This document shows positions 8,255-17,090 of a stretch of 31,459 nt of DNA, piece after piece (positions within the stretch are counted from its first letter, which is position 1; each line of letters begins with the position of its first letter). The stretch lies in assembly GCA_030037185.1 (NCBI GenBank), contig JASHRR010000106.1, positions 1 to 31,459 of the forward strand, given 5' to 3'. The notes under the pieces were generated by a model. That model made no database searches. It was not told the DNA's origin and was given only the letters and a program-made list of their open reading frames with translations. The translations under genes were made by a program, and so were the position numbers. Origin of the DNA: Xanthobacteraceae bacterium (GTDB lineage Bacteria > Pseudomonadota > Alphaproteobacteria > Rhizobiales > Xanthobacteraceae).

Positions 8255-8870
8255 CCCAACCCCCGCATTCGCCGGGGCGGGCTATCGGCCCGCCCTTGAT
8301 TGCCCCTCCGAGGATTTCTCTGCGGTCCCCTCCCCCTCCCGCATGCGGCGGAAGTTAGTGAGCGGCCTGGCAAACGGGCTCGCCTCGCCTGCGCCAGCAG
8401 ATACACACCGAGGCTAAGTTGGCTTTGTAAATAAAGCGAAAAGAAGACGCTGGTTGCGCACTCCGACATCCCGTCGTGACGGGTCCGCTCGGCGGTCGCA
8501 AACCGACGAGCCCAAGGGAGGTTTCGGCCTTGCGGCCCTCACCTCTGACCGGGCTGTTCGATTGACGGCATTCCCTTACCGGATCGTAAGTCCTCACGCG
8601 ACCTGTTGTCCCATCTGGCTCTGCGGTAATCGCATGCAAAATCTGTTGCGGGATCCAAAGTTTGACTCGCTGAAGTTGGCGCCCCTGCATCCCCGCCGCG
8701 CGTCGCGGTTCCGGCCCAGAGGTTCTCCACCAACCTCGCCACCCGTGGGCGGTTTATTTTTTCAGCATCTGCTATCGCCGTGCCCCGCTTTGTCGCCTGG
8801 GTGCGAGGCGGGCTGCTTGCCGGCCGGCTCGATGAGGTCGGGGAGCGCTGCGACCCCAAAAGGAAATCGG
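8255..8870. other. 616-bp gene-free region rich in inverted repeats
   Basis: No credible protein gene is seen. Perfect or near-perfect inverted repeats occur at 8276-8294 (7-bp stem, just upstream of rlpA), 8470-8483 (6 bp), 8518-8545 (5 bp plus an inner GGCC pair), 8696-8708 (5 bp) and 8719-8737 (6 bp). These are followed by a T-rich tract at 8753-8762. An A+T-rich patch lies at about 8418-8452. The layout would suit a plus-strand structured RNA ending at the T-tract, or a set of decayed palindromic repeats. I recognise no tRNA, RNase P, SRP, 6S or tmRNA signature. Confidence 0.4.
8719..8762 (+). terminator. Possible rho-independent terminator (plus strand)
   Basis: GAGGTT (8719-8724) and AACCTC (8732-8737) form a 6-bp hairpin. 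A second weak G/C-rich fold around CCACCCGTGGGCGG follows, then TTTATTTTTT (8753-8762). No plus-strand gene lies upstream, so this either ends an unrecognised RNA or is chance. Confidence 0.3.
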
Positions 8871-9875
8871 TCAGGTGAGCTTCATCATTTCAAGCGCGGC
8901 ACGGCCCAGGATGCCGTAGGGATTGCCGAAGGTCTCGCTCAGCTCATAGTGATTGTAGCCCTTGCCGACAATCAGCTGGACCGGCTTGCCGGCAGCCATC
9001 AGCGCCGCAGCGAAATCGCGAGTCTGGCGCTGAAACTCCGGCGTCTCCAAGGTGCCGTGGGCAACAATGAGCGGCGTGTGGACGTTGTCGATGTGGCGCT
9101 GGGCGGAAAGCGCTTGCTCCATTTCATCGGTGAATTTCACGTAATTACCGCGCTTCGAAAGCCTCACCGCCTTGAGGTCGTACATGCCGCTGCCGAGCAC
9201 GGCGCCCTTTACAATATCGCGGGGCAGCTGCTGCTTTTCCCATTCCGTGATGACGACGCAGCCGGCAAGGTGGCTGCCAGACGAGCGGCTGGCGAGGTAG
9301 ATCTCATTGGCATTAGCGCCAAATGACGCGGCGTTGCGATAGACCCAGGCAACTGCCCGCCGGCATTGGTCTACCATCGCAAAGAGGTCGCCCCCGGTCT
9401 CGATCACGTTGTTGAAATCGACCGCGATGAAGTTGGCACTGGCCTTGACGAATACCTCGGCATAGACCGCGAAATCGGCGGAGCGACCGCCGCGCCAGGC
9501 GCCGCCGTGAATAAAGATCATGGTCGGAGCATTGAGTCGTTTGGTCCTGTAGATGTCGACTTTCTCGATATCGGTTGGCCCGTAAGCGACCCGTTGCGGC
9601 CTGCCGATCACGGATATCGCTTTTTCGTTATTGGCCCGCTGCCGCTCGGCGATGTTGCGGGAGTTGAAGGCATAAACCTCCTGGTCGTAGGCGTTATCGA
9701 GATCCTCCTGGTCGAGGTCGAGCCAGACCGGCGGGCCTTTGGTGCGGGCGGGCGGGGTCGCCGGACACCTTTGCGCTGTCGCAGGATCGCTGACCAGCGC
9801 GAAACTCCCGGCCGCCGCACCGGCCACGAGGCCACGCCGCGTAAGTCTGACCTCGATGGGTTGGCGGTCCTGCAT
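8871..9875 (-). CDS. Tat-exported alpha/beta hydrolase (esterase/kynurenine formamidase-like)
   Basis: This 334-aa alpha/beta hydrolase is probably periplasmic. The N-terminus carries a twin-arginine signal (LTRRGLVAGAAAGSFALV, residues 11-28). The oxyanion motif HGGAW is at 123-127. The nucleophile elbow reads S-R-S-S-G (196-200), so Ser198 is the likely nucleophile, with Ser in place of the first Gly of GxSxG. The acid is probably Glu277 (HGTLETPEF) and the base His309 (GYNHYEL). The fold resembles the BD-FAE/arylformamidase branch, which hydrolyses small esters or formamides. It diverges from the flavin monooxygenase across a 169-bp shared upstream region, suggesting co-regulation. The substrate is unknown. 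Confidence 0.82.
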   Translation of the reverse strand: MQDRQPIEVRLTRRGLVAGAAAGSFALVSDPATAQRCPATPPARTKGPPVWLDLDQEDLDNAYDQEVYAFNSRNIAERQRANNEKAISVIGRPQRVAYGPTDIEKVDIYRTKRLNAPTMIFIHGGAWRGGRSADFAVYAEVFVKASANFIAVDFNNVIETGGDLFAMVDQCRRAVAWVYRNAASFGANANEIYLASRSSGSHLAGCVVITEWEKQQLPRDIVKGAVLGSGMYDLKAVRLSKRGNYVKFTDEMEQALSAQRHIDNVHTPLIVAHGTLETPEFQRQTRDFAAALMAAGKPVQLIVGKGYNHYELSETFGNPYGILGRAALEMMKLT

Positions 9876-10044
9876 GATGTCGTCCTCCCGTGCTGGCTCG
9901 CAAGTGCCGCGAGCGTTGTTGGAAAATTACCATACGCGATGAACGAAATCAGGGGTCGGCGGCCTTGGCGCGGTCTCGCGCATCCTCTGCGGGTGCGTTA
10001 CCGTGATGGTCGTGGATCCGATTAAATTGAATTGGTGGAGCGAG

Positions 10045-11274
10045 ATGCCACAAATCGCAGACATGAAACACATCACGACATCGCCGCTGCGGGTCGGCAT
10101 CATCGGCGGCGGCATCGGCGGGCTCACCGCCGCGCTTGCCTTGCTCAAGCGCGGCATCGATGTCGAGGTCTATGAGCAATCGAACCTCCTCAAGGAGGTC
10201 GGCGCGGGCGTTCAGATCGGTTCAAACGGCACCCGCGTGCTGTTTGCGCTCGGACTTAAGGACGCGCTGTACCGCGTCCAGGTCGTGCCGGCGCGGCGCG
10301 AAATCCGCCACTGGCGCACCGGCGAAACTTGGAACTGGTTCGAGCTTGGCGCGGCGTCGGCCGAGCGCTTCGGCACTCCGCACCTCATGCTCCATCGTGG
10401 CGACCTCCTCGCTGTTCTGGCAGAGTTTGTGCAGGGACTAAAGACAAACGCGGTGACGCTCGGCAAGCGATGCATCGGGGTCGAGCAGACGACGGACCAT
10501 GCGGAGGTGCGATTCGCGGATGGCGACGTGAGGAAGTTCCCTTTCGTCATCGGTGCCGATGGCATTCATTCCCAGGTGCGCGCCAGCATGTTCGGCGCTG
10601 ATCGGCCTGAGTTCACCGGATGCGTGGCCTGGCGCGGTTTGGTGGCGATGGACCGCCTGCCACCTCACCTTGCGCGCATGGTCGGAACGAACTGGCTCGG
10701 CCCGCTCGGCCATGTGTTGCACTATCCGGTGCGGCGCGGCGAGATGATGAATTTCATCAGCATCGTCGAGCGCGACGATTGGCAGGCGGAATCATGGACG
10801 ATTGAGGGAACAAAAGGCGAGCTTGCCAATGATTTGCGCGACTGGCATGCCGACGTTCAGGCCCTCATCGACGGCCTCGATGCGGCCTACAAGTGGGCGC
10901 TGATGGTCCGCGGCCCGATGGCGCGTTGGTCGCGAGGGCGCATCACCTTGCTGGGCGATGCTTGCCATCCAACTCTGCCGTTCCTCGGTCAGGGTGCGGT
11001 GATGGCGATCGAGGATGCATATGTGGTTGCCGCCTGCATAGAGAAATACTTCGGTAATCCAATGATGGCGCTCGTCCGTTACGAAGAAATAAGGCGGGAG
11101 CGCACCGCCGCCGTCGTGCGCAAGGCGCACGAAAATCGCAGCCAAATCTTCAGCCCTGCGCTGGCCGACGAAAAAGCCGTGGCGATTTCTGTAGCACGTG
11201 ACTGGCAGCAAGCCCGCCTGCGGGAACGCATGGATTGGCTTTATGCCTATGATGCAACGGCGGTGAACATCTGA
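10045..11274 (+). CDS. FAD-dependent aromatic monooxygenase (salicylate/3-hydroxybenzoate hydroxylase-like)
   Basis: This 409-aa single-component class A flavoprotein hydroxylase is cytoplasmic. It has the GxGxxG dinucleotide fold (IIGGGIGGLTAA, residues 19-30), the DG motif (GADGIHSQVRA, 170-180) and the GD motif (LLGDACHPTLPFLGQG, 302-317). All three define this NAD(P)H-using family. The family also holds 6-hydroxynicotinate 3-monooxygenase (NicC) and urate hydroxylase (HpxO), so N-heterocycles are possible substrates. I chose ATG 10045 because GGAG sits 4 bases upstream; the frame is open to 10003. It is transcribed away from the alpha/beta hydrolase. Which aromatic it hydroxylates cannot be told from motifs. 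Confidence 0.88.
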   Translation: MPQIADMKHITTSPLRVGIIGGGIGGLTAALALLKRGIDVEVYEQSNLLKEVGAGVQIGSNGTRVLFALGLKDALYRVQVVPARREIRHWRTGETWNWFELGAASAERFGTPHLMLHRGDLLAVLAEFVQGLKTNAVTLGKRCIGVEQTTDHAEVRFADGDVRKFPFVIGADGIHSQVRASMFGADRPEFTGCVAWRGLVAMDRLPPHLARMVGTNWLGPLGHVLHYPVRRGEMMNFISIVERDDWQAESWTIEGTKGELANDLRDWHADVQALIDGLDAAYKWALMVRGPMARWSRGRITLLGDACHPTLPFLGQGAVMAIEDAYVVAACIEKYFGNPMMALVRYEEIRRERTAAVVRKAHENRSQIFSPALADEKAVAISVARDWQQARLRERMDWLYAYDATAVNI

Positions 11275-12060
11275 GGGCAATTGGAGGCAAACACCGGGGA
11301 TCACATGCCGGCCAACAGCAACATCGAACCGTCCGTCCGGCAGGCTCGCGATGAGCAATCGGCCGGACCATTGCAATTGCCGGTGAGAGGGCCAGTACGG
11401 CAGCCGACGCCGGGCGTGCGTAACCGCTCCCATTCAGGCCCGACGGGGTGGACCGGACAATGATTCCAATCCCCTGTCGGTATCCCAAGGCATCGGGCAG
11501 GCGCGCCTTCGCGAGGCGGTACGCAGCGACGTCCACCCCTGCTGTCGTGCTGACAATCATCGCGTCGACCGCTCGCCAAAACGGATCAGGCAAGCTCGTC
11601 AACAGCCGGTCTGATGATCCGAAGTTCGATGTTCTTTTGGCCCTGGCATCGGACCTGGACGAGCTTGAAGCGGGTAACCTGGGATGTTTGAAGAAGGCTT
11701 CTTTGGTGTTGAGCCGGCGCTCCTTGATGGTGAGACGGCATCGCTTTCGGTATGCATTCCGCGGACGGCGTTGCGGTGGCCGATAAGGCTTGCAGACCGC
11801 CGGCCGAACTGCCCGGAGCCGGAGCCGCCATCGGCTCTACGGCTGCGGCCCCGGCGATCAACTCCGGTTGTCCCACCGGGAGGCAATCCGCCGTGGCCGG
11901 ATCGAAGACCAGCGTGCTCGCAGGTGGGCGCATTGTGGAGGAGCATTAATGCACCGCTTCCGCTCATCGCTTGAGAAGGCGCCAGGTTGACGTTTGCCGC
12001 CAACATCGACGTCGGGGCACCCAGCCAGCAGAGAGCGGCGCGATTCGGGAGAGTTGTCCG
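11275..12060. other. 786-bp stretch without a recognisable gene
   Basis: Short open frames exist on both strands (for example 11752-11949 plus and 11150-11602 minus), but none shows a family motif, good ribosome site or consistent codon use. The minus frame near 11400-11600 has a somewhat protein-like N-terminal part, and the plus frame ending at 11949 is Ala/Gly-rich. The stretch may hold remains of a decayed gene. Only its last bases, with a purine-rich GGGAGAG, clearly serve the amidohydrolase that follows. Confidence 0.45.
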
Positions 12061-13581
12061 ATGACGAGCTTTGGCACGGTCCCCCGCATTTTGATCCGGG
12101 GCGGCCGCGTATATGACCATGAAGGCGATGTCCACCAGCCGGCCCAGGCCGACATCCTGATCGCGGGCGAGATGATCGAGCAGGTGGGGCGGAATTTACC
12201 GGCCGACGACGGTTGTGAAGTCATTGACGCGGCCGGCAAGCTCGTGCTGCCCGGCTTCGTCAACGCGCATTATCATTCCCACGACGTGATGGCCAAGGGC
12301 CTGTTCGAAGAGCTGCCGTTCGACATCTGGACCCTGCATTCCAACCCTTCCAACTATGGCCCGCGCTCTCTCGAGGAGGTGCGGCTGCGCACGCTGATCG
12401 GCGCGGCCGAGCAGCTGCGCAACGGCATTACGACAGTTCAGGACTTCCTGACGGTGGTGCCGCGCGACGAGGCCATGGTGGATACCGTGCTGTCGGCCTA
12501 TCAGCAGGCGGGCATCCGTGTCGTGTTTGCGATCGCGGCGCGCGATCGTGCTGCCCTCGATATCGCGCCGTTCATGCCGGCGGATCTGCCGCCAGCCTTG
12601 CGCCAGCGCGTGGCCGGCTCGGACGGGAACGCCAGGGACGAACTCGACTTCATTGCCGCGCAGATTAAACGGCTCGGTTCGCGCCCGACGCCGCGGCTGA
12701 CCTGGGCTTTGGCGCCGTCCGCGCCGCAACGCTGTTCGCCGGAGCTGCTTGAGGGCATCGCCGCATTGTCACGCGCCTATGATCTACCAGTTCTGACTCA
12801 CGTCTATGAGACGCGCATTCAAGCCGCCGCGGCGCGCCGGCAGCCGTCGGTTTCCTCCCTCATCGACGTGCTGGCGCGAGCCGGCCTGCTGACCGAAAAG
12901 CTCGGCATCGTCCACGGCGTCTGGCACACTGCACATGAGATCGCGCGGATCGCGGAGGGAGGCTCGCGCGTTGTTCATAATCCGGTCAGCAACCTCAAGC
13001 TCAAGAGCGGCATCGCCCCCATCCTCGACCTCTATCGCGCGGGAGTGGATGTCGCACTCGGCTGCGACAACTACAGTTGCGCTGAAACCCAGAACATCTT
13101 TATCGCCATGCGATTGCTGTGCCTGTTGCCGGCCGTCACCGAGCCGGAGCCCGGTCCGATCGATGCTGCCTATGCACTCAGGGCCGCCACCCTCGCAGGG
13201 GCGAGAGCGGTCGGCCTATCCGGCGCGATCGGCGCGATCAAATCCGGGATGCTGGCTGATCTGATTATCCTCGACCTTAACGATCCCGCATTCGTGCCAT
13301 TGAATAGCGCAGCGCGGCAAATCGTGTTTGCGGAGTGCGGACGAGCCGTCGAAACAGTCCTGGTCAGTGGGCGCCCCGTCGTCCGCGGCGGCAAGCTGAT
13401 GACGATGGATGAGGCGGCGCTGGCGGCGGCAGCCAACAACGTTGCCCCGGCGTTCCGCCGGGATGCGCAAGCCCTGGCCGCCCGCAACGCCGATCTTGCC
13501 GCGCCTCTCTTGAGCGCCGGCCGCAAAGCCTGGAACGTGCCACTCGGGTTCGAACGCTATATCGGCCGCGGTTCGAGTTAG
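12061..13581 (+). CDS. Amidohydrolase, COG0402 (SsnA/guanine deaminase/TrzN-like)
   Basis: This 506-aa metal-dependent cyclic amidohydrolase removes an amine or halide from a ring, or opens an amidine. The metal motif HxH is NAHYH (His70, His72). Further ligands are LTHVYET (His247, with Glu250), IVHGVWH (His285) and LGCDNYS (Asp336). HNPVSNLKLKSGIAP (306-320) is a family hallmark. The Asp is usually in GTDG or GSDS, so GCDN is unusual. The start at 12061 (MTSFGTVPR) follows GGGAGAG; the frame is open to 11971 but that part is Arg-rich. Next downstream are the TctC-like binding protein (29 bp away) and the Mo-hydroxylase subunit on the same strand. Confidence 0.88.
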   Translation: MTSFGTVPRILIRGGRVYDHEGDVHQPAQADILIAGEMIEQVGRNLPADDGCEVIDAAGKLVLPGFVNAHYHSHDVMAKGLFEELPFDIWTLHSNPSNYGPRSLEEVRLRTLIGAAEQLRNGITTVQDFLTVVPRDEAMVDTVLSAYQQAGIRVVFAIAARDRAALDIAPFMPADLPPALRQRVAGSDGNARDELDFIAAQIKRLGSRPTPRLTWALAPSAPQRCSPELLEGIAALSRAYDLPVLTHVYETRIQAAAARRQPSVSSLIDVLARAGLLTEKLGIVHGVWHTAHEIARIAEGGSRVVHNPVSNLKLKSGIAPILDLYRAGVDVALGCDNYSCAETQNIFIAMRLLCLLPAVTEPEPGPIDAAYALRAATLAGARAVGLSGAIGAIKSGMLADLIILDLNDPAFVPLNSAARQIVFAECGRAVETVLVSGRPVVRGGKLMTMDEAALAAAANNVAPAFRRDAQALAARNADLAAPLLSAGRKAWNVPLGFERYIGRGSS

Positions 13582-13610
13582 CAGCCGATCGATGTTAGGG
13601 AGCACGAACT

Positions 13611-14591
13611 ATGTTCAAGCCAACCCGCTTAGCGCTCTCCACCTTCGCGACCATCGCCGTGGTGGGCACCGCATCGGCGCAGAGCTGGCCAACCCGGCCG
13701 GTCACCATGGTGGTGCCATTTGCGGCCGGCAGTTCTACTGACACGGCCGGGCGCCTGCTGGCAGCCGGCATCTCAGAAGCGCTTGGACAGCAGGTTATCG
13801 TTGAAAATATCGGCGGCGGCGGCGGCATGACGGGCACAGCGCGAGTGGCGAAAGCAATTCCGGACGGATACCAATTCGTCTTTGCCAGCGTCGACTCAAT
13901 GGCCATCGTCCCGGCGATGCACAAAATGCCGCTTTACAACAGTGTCACCGATTTCACCGCGGCCGGATTGGTCGTCGAGCAGCCAATCGTGCTGATCGTG
14001 CGCCCCGATCTGCCGGTCAACACGCTGCAGGAATTTGCCGCCTACGCGAAAGCAAACCATGCCAAGATGCAGTTCGGCTCTTCGGGAGTCGGGTCAGGAT
14101 CGCATTTCTCCTGCGCCAAGCTGAACGCAGCAATCGGCATCGAGCCGACGCATGTGCCTTACCGGGGATCGGGGCTTGCGATGCAGGACCTGATCGGCGG
14201 CCGGATCGACTACTTCTGTGCGCTCGGCGCAGCCGCGATGGGACCGCTCGAAGCGGGCAACGCCAAGGCCATCGCCTTGTTGACGAGCGAGCGTTCCGAC
14301 CTGTTCCCGGCTCTGCGGACCTCGAAGGAGCTGGGAATCCCTGGGGTCGATTCCTACTTCTGGACCGCATTCTTCTTCCCCAAGGACACACCCGACGCCA
14401 TTGTGCAGAAACTCTACGACGCGACCACCCAAACGCTGAAGTCGTCCGTGATGATCGAGCGGCTCAGGCAGACCGGCGTCGCACCAATCGCTCCTGAGCT
14501 GCGCACGCCCGCTTATCTCAAGACCTTTATTGGAAGGGAGGTCGATAACTGGGCCGCCATGGTCAGGGCCAGCGGCATTCCGATCGAATGA
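13611..14591 (+). CDS. Tripartite tricarboxylate transporter substrate-binding protein (TctC/Bug family)
   Basis: This 326-aa periplasmic Bug-type binding protein has a signal peptide of about 23 residues (ending GTASA, then QSWP). Family hallmarks are WPTRPVTMVVPFAAGSSTD, GQQVIVENIGGGGGMTGT, PDGY and HVPYRGSG. It starts with ATG after GGGAG. The stop overlaps a possible ATG of the next gene (ATGA at 14588-14591). No TctA/TctB membrane partners are in the window, so it is an orphan as is common for Bug proteins, or it may act as a ligand sensor. Its ligand is probably a carboxylated molecule. Confidence 0.92.
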   Translation: MFKPTRLALSTFATIAVVGTASAQSWPTRPVTMVVPFAAGSSTDTAGRLLAAGISEALGQQVIVENIGGGGGMTGTARVAKAIPDGYQFVFASVDSMAIVPAMHKMPLYNSVTDFTAAGLVVEQPIVLIVRPDLPVNTLQEFAAYAKANHAKMQFGSSGVGSGSHFSCAKLNAAIGIEPTHVPYRGSGLAMQDLIGGRIDYFCALGAAAMGPLEAGNAKAIALLTSERSDLFPALRTSKELGIPGVDSYFWTAFFFPKDTPDAIVQKLYDATTQTLKSSVMIERLRQTGVAPIAPELRTPAYLKTFIGREVDNWAAMVRASGIPIE

Positions 14592-14701
14592 ACCCGTCAT
14601 GCTGGATCACGTCATCGACAGCGTACCGGAGCGCCGCCTTGCCGCCGCGATCACAAGCTGAGCAGACTGCCATAGCCGAGGAAGCGCTTTCGGTGCCTGG
14701 G

Positions 14702-17032
14702 ATGCGTTATATCGGCCGTCGTCATCCTCGTATCGAGGATCAGCCCCTTGTCCGTGGTGCCGGCCGCTTCGTGGACGATCTCAATCCGCCGGGGGGTCTC
14801 CAGGCGGCGTTCCTGCGGAGCACCGTCGCTCACGGTCTTATCAACGCGATCGACACCGCAAAAGCGCGGGCGCTGGCCGGCGTGCATGCGGTCTACACGC
14901 TGGCCGATTTGCGCCCGGTCCTTACCGCGGACCGTTTGCCGCTGCAATTTCCGAGCAGCGAGCTGCCGCATGATATCTCACCGTTTATTTTGGCAGGCAA
15001 AGAGGTTTCATATGTGGGCGAGGCGATCGCACTGGTCGTCGCAGACACGCGTTATATCGCCGAAGACGCGCTGGCGCTGATCGAGCTGGATATCCGAGAA
15101 CTACCAGCGGTCTCCGATTGCCGCGACGCGTTATCGCCTCATGCTCCCAAGGTGCACGTCCACCGTACCGGCAACCTGCTCCTCGATTTCATCCAGAGCT
15201 ACGGCGACGCCGATGCTGCCGTCGCGGCGGCGCCTCACCGGCTGACCGTCAACTTGAAGCAGCATCGTGGCGCAGCGCATCCGATCGAGGGCCGCGGGCT
15301 CGTAGCAAACCCCGACGCCGAGGCCGACCTGTTGACCGTCTGGACCTCGACGCAGCTGGCCCATGAAGCTCGCTATTTCATCATGAAAATGCTTGGGCTC
15401 GACGAAAATCGGATCCGCGTCGTGGCGCCCGACGTCGGTGGCGGGTTTGGTGCAAAATTCATTCTCTACCCGGAAGAGGTTGCAATCTCGGCGGCGGCAC
15501 TTGTGTTGCGGCGGCCCGTCAAATGGATTGAGGATCGGCGAGAGCATTTCACCGCTTCAATTCAGGAGCGCGATCAATATTGGAGCATCGAGGTCGGTTT
15601 CGATAATGACGGACGCCTGCTCGGCGCGCGAGGAACGATGATCAATGACGCCGGAGCATATACTTACCAAGGCATCAACCTTCCCTACAACGCTTCGACA
15701 AATTTCCCCGGTCCCTACATCCTGCCGCATTACAGGCTGCATGTGTCGGTTGTGGAGACCAACAAGGTTCCAACCGCGCCGGTGCGCGGCGCTGGCTACC
15801 CGGAGGGCTGCTTTGCGATGGAGCGGGTGCTTGATGCCATCGCGCGTGACCTGGGCCTTGATCGCGTGGAGGTGAGGCGCCGCAACCTGGTGCCGGCCGA
15901 CGCAATTCCCTATTCGACTCCAATGCGGGCGCGTTCGACCAGCACAATCGTCTACGAAAGCGGCGATTTCCCCGCTTGTCTGGACCTTGCTCTGACCCGC
16001 GCGGATGCAACCGGCTTTCGATCGCGCCGCCAAACGGCGCGGGCTGACGGCCGCCTGTTGGGTTTCGGCGTCGCGATGGGCCTTAAAGGCAGCGGGCGTG
16101 GCCCGTTCGAGTCGGCCATTGTTCGCGTTGGCCGCTCCGGGAAGGTCTCGGTCCTCACCGGAGCAATGGCAATGGGGCAAGGCCTCAAGACAGTGCTCGC
16201 ACAAATCGCCGCCGATGAGGTCGGCGTTCGACCAGATGATATTGCCGTGATCAGCGGCGATACTTCGGCAATACAACTGGGCCTCGGCGGTTTTGCCAGC
16301 CGCCAAACGGTGACCGCGGGCAGCTCTGTTCATCTGGCAGCTCGCCGCGTCCGCGAAAAGGCAATGGCCACCGCCGCCCTCATTCTCGGGATAGCGCCGG
16401 AGAACCTGGACATTCGCGATGGGATCATCGTCGCGGATGGCAAAAACGTTTCCATCTCGCTGCGCGAAATAGCCGATACGCTGGCCGGGGCACCCGGCTA
16501 CAAGATCCCTTCGGGAATAGCGCCGGGTCTCGAATCTGCGGCGAATTTCGAGACCACGGCTCTGACCTACGGCATCGGTGTACATACCGTCGAACTGGAG
16601 GTCGACCCCCTCACCGGCAGCGTCACCTTGCTCGACTACGTGGTGGTCAATGACTGTGGTTGCGTCATCAACCCGATGACGGCCGAGGGGCAAATTCACG
16701 GCGGCTTGGTTCATGGGATCGGCAATGCGCTGTTCGAATTGATGAGCTTCGACGGCGCAGCTCAGCCGATGACGGCCAGTTTTGCCGATTATCTTCTGCC
16801 TGCGGCTGCCGAAATCCCGCCGATAAACGTTCACCTTGTGGCGTATCCGAGCAGCAAAAATCCGCTCGGTGTCAAAGGTATCGGCGAGTCTGGCACCGTA
16901 CCTGCTGCGGCAGCGATAATCTCCGGTATTGAAGACGCGCTCAGCGATTATGACGTGCGTATCGCGGAGGCGCCGATTACGCCGGCACGCCTTTTTCAGC
17001 TGATCCAGGCATCGCGCCGGACGAATGGCTGA
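14702..17032 (+). CDS. Xanthine dehydrogenase family molybdopterin-binding subunit
   Basis: This 776-aa large subunit of a molybdenum hydroxylase (CoxL/XdhA type) hydroxylates a substrate carbon with water-derived oxygen. The hammerhead domain begins GRFVDDLNPPGG. The Mo-cofactor motifs are DVGGGFGAKF (from Asp244), PVRGAGYPEG, GAMAMGQG and NPMTAEGQIHGG. The catalytic Glu is in GIGESG (Glu729). The frame is open back to 14588, where ATG overlaps the TctC stop. I prefer 14702 because family members begin MRYIGR..PRIED, but the coupled upstream start is possible. No FAD (CoxM) or 2Fe-2S (CoxS) subunit gene is adjacent; the only 2Fe-2S subunit here belongs to iorAB, 11 kb away. Confidence 0.9.
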   Translation: MRYIGRRHPRIEDQPLVRGAGRFVDDLNPPGGLQAAFLRSTVAHGLINAIDTAKARALAGVHAVYTLADLRPVLTADRLPLQFPSSELPHDISPFILAGKEVSYVGEAIALVVADTRYIAEDALALIELDIRELPAVSDCRDALSPHAPKVHVHRTGNLLLDFIQSYGDADAAVAAAPHRLTVNLKQHRGAAHPIEGRGLVANPDAEADLLTVWTSTQLAHEARYFIMKMLGLDENRIRVVAPDVGGGFGAKFILYPEEVAISAAALVLRRPVKWIEDRREHFTASIQERDQYWSIEVGFDNDGRLLGARGTMINDAGAYTYQGINLPYNASTNFPGPYILPHYRLHVSVVETNKVPTAPVRGAGYPEGCFAMERVLDAIARDLGLDRVEVRRRNLVPADAIPYSTPMRARSTSTIVYESGDFPACLDLALTRADATGFRSRRQTARADGRLLGFGVAMGLKGSGRGPFESAIVRVGRSGKVSVLTGAMAMGQGLKTVLAQIAADEVGVRPDDIAVISGDTSAIQLGLGGFASRQTVTAGSSVHLAARRVREKAMATAALILGIAPENLDIRDGIIVADGKNVSISLREIADTLAGAPGYKIPSGIAPGLESAANFETTALTYGIGVHTVELEVDPLTGSVTLLDYVVVNDCGCVINPMTAEGQIHGGLVHGIGNALFELMSFDGAAQPMTASFADYLLPAAAEIPPINVHLVAYPSSKNPLGVKGIGESGTVPAAAAIISGIEDALSDYDVRIAEAPITPARLFQLIQASRRTNG

Positions 17033-17090
17033 TCCTTGGGCGGCGCATTCCTTTGCGAGGCATGCCACGGACGATGTCTTTCTATTAAGA

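Noticed and set aside
13611..14591. Complete tripartite tricarboxylate transporter
   Set aside because: Only the TctC-type binding protein is here; no TctA or TctB membrane genes are seen.
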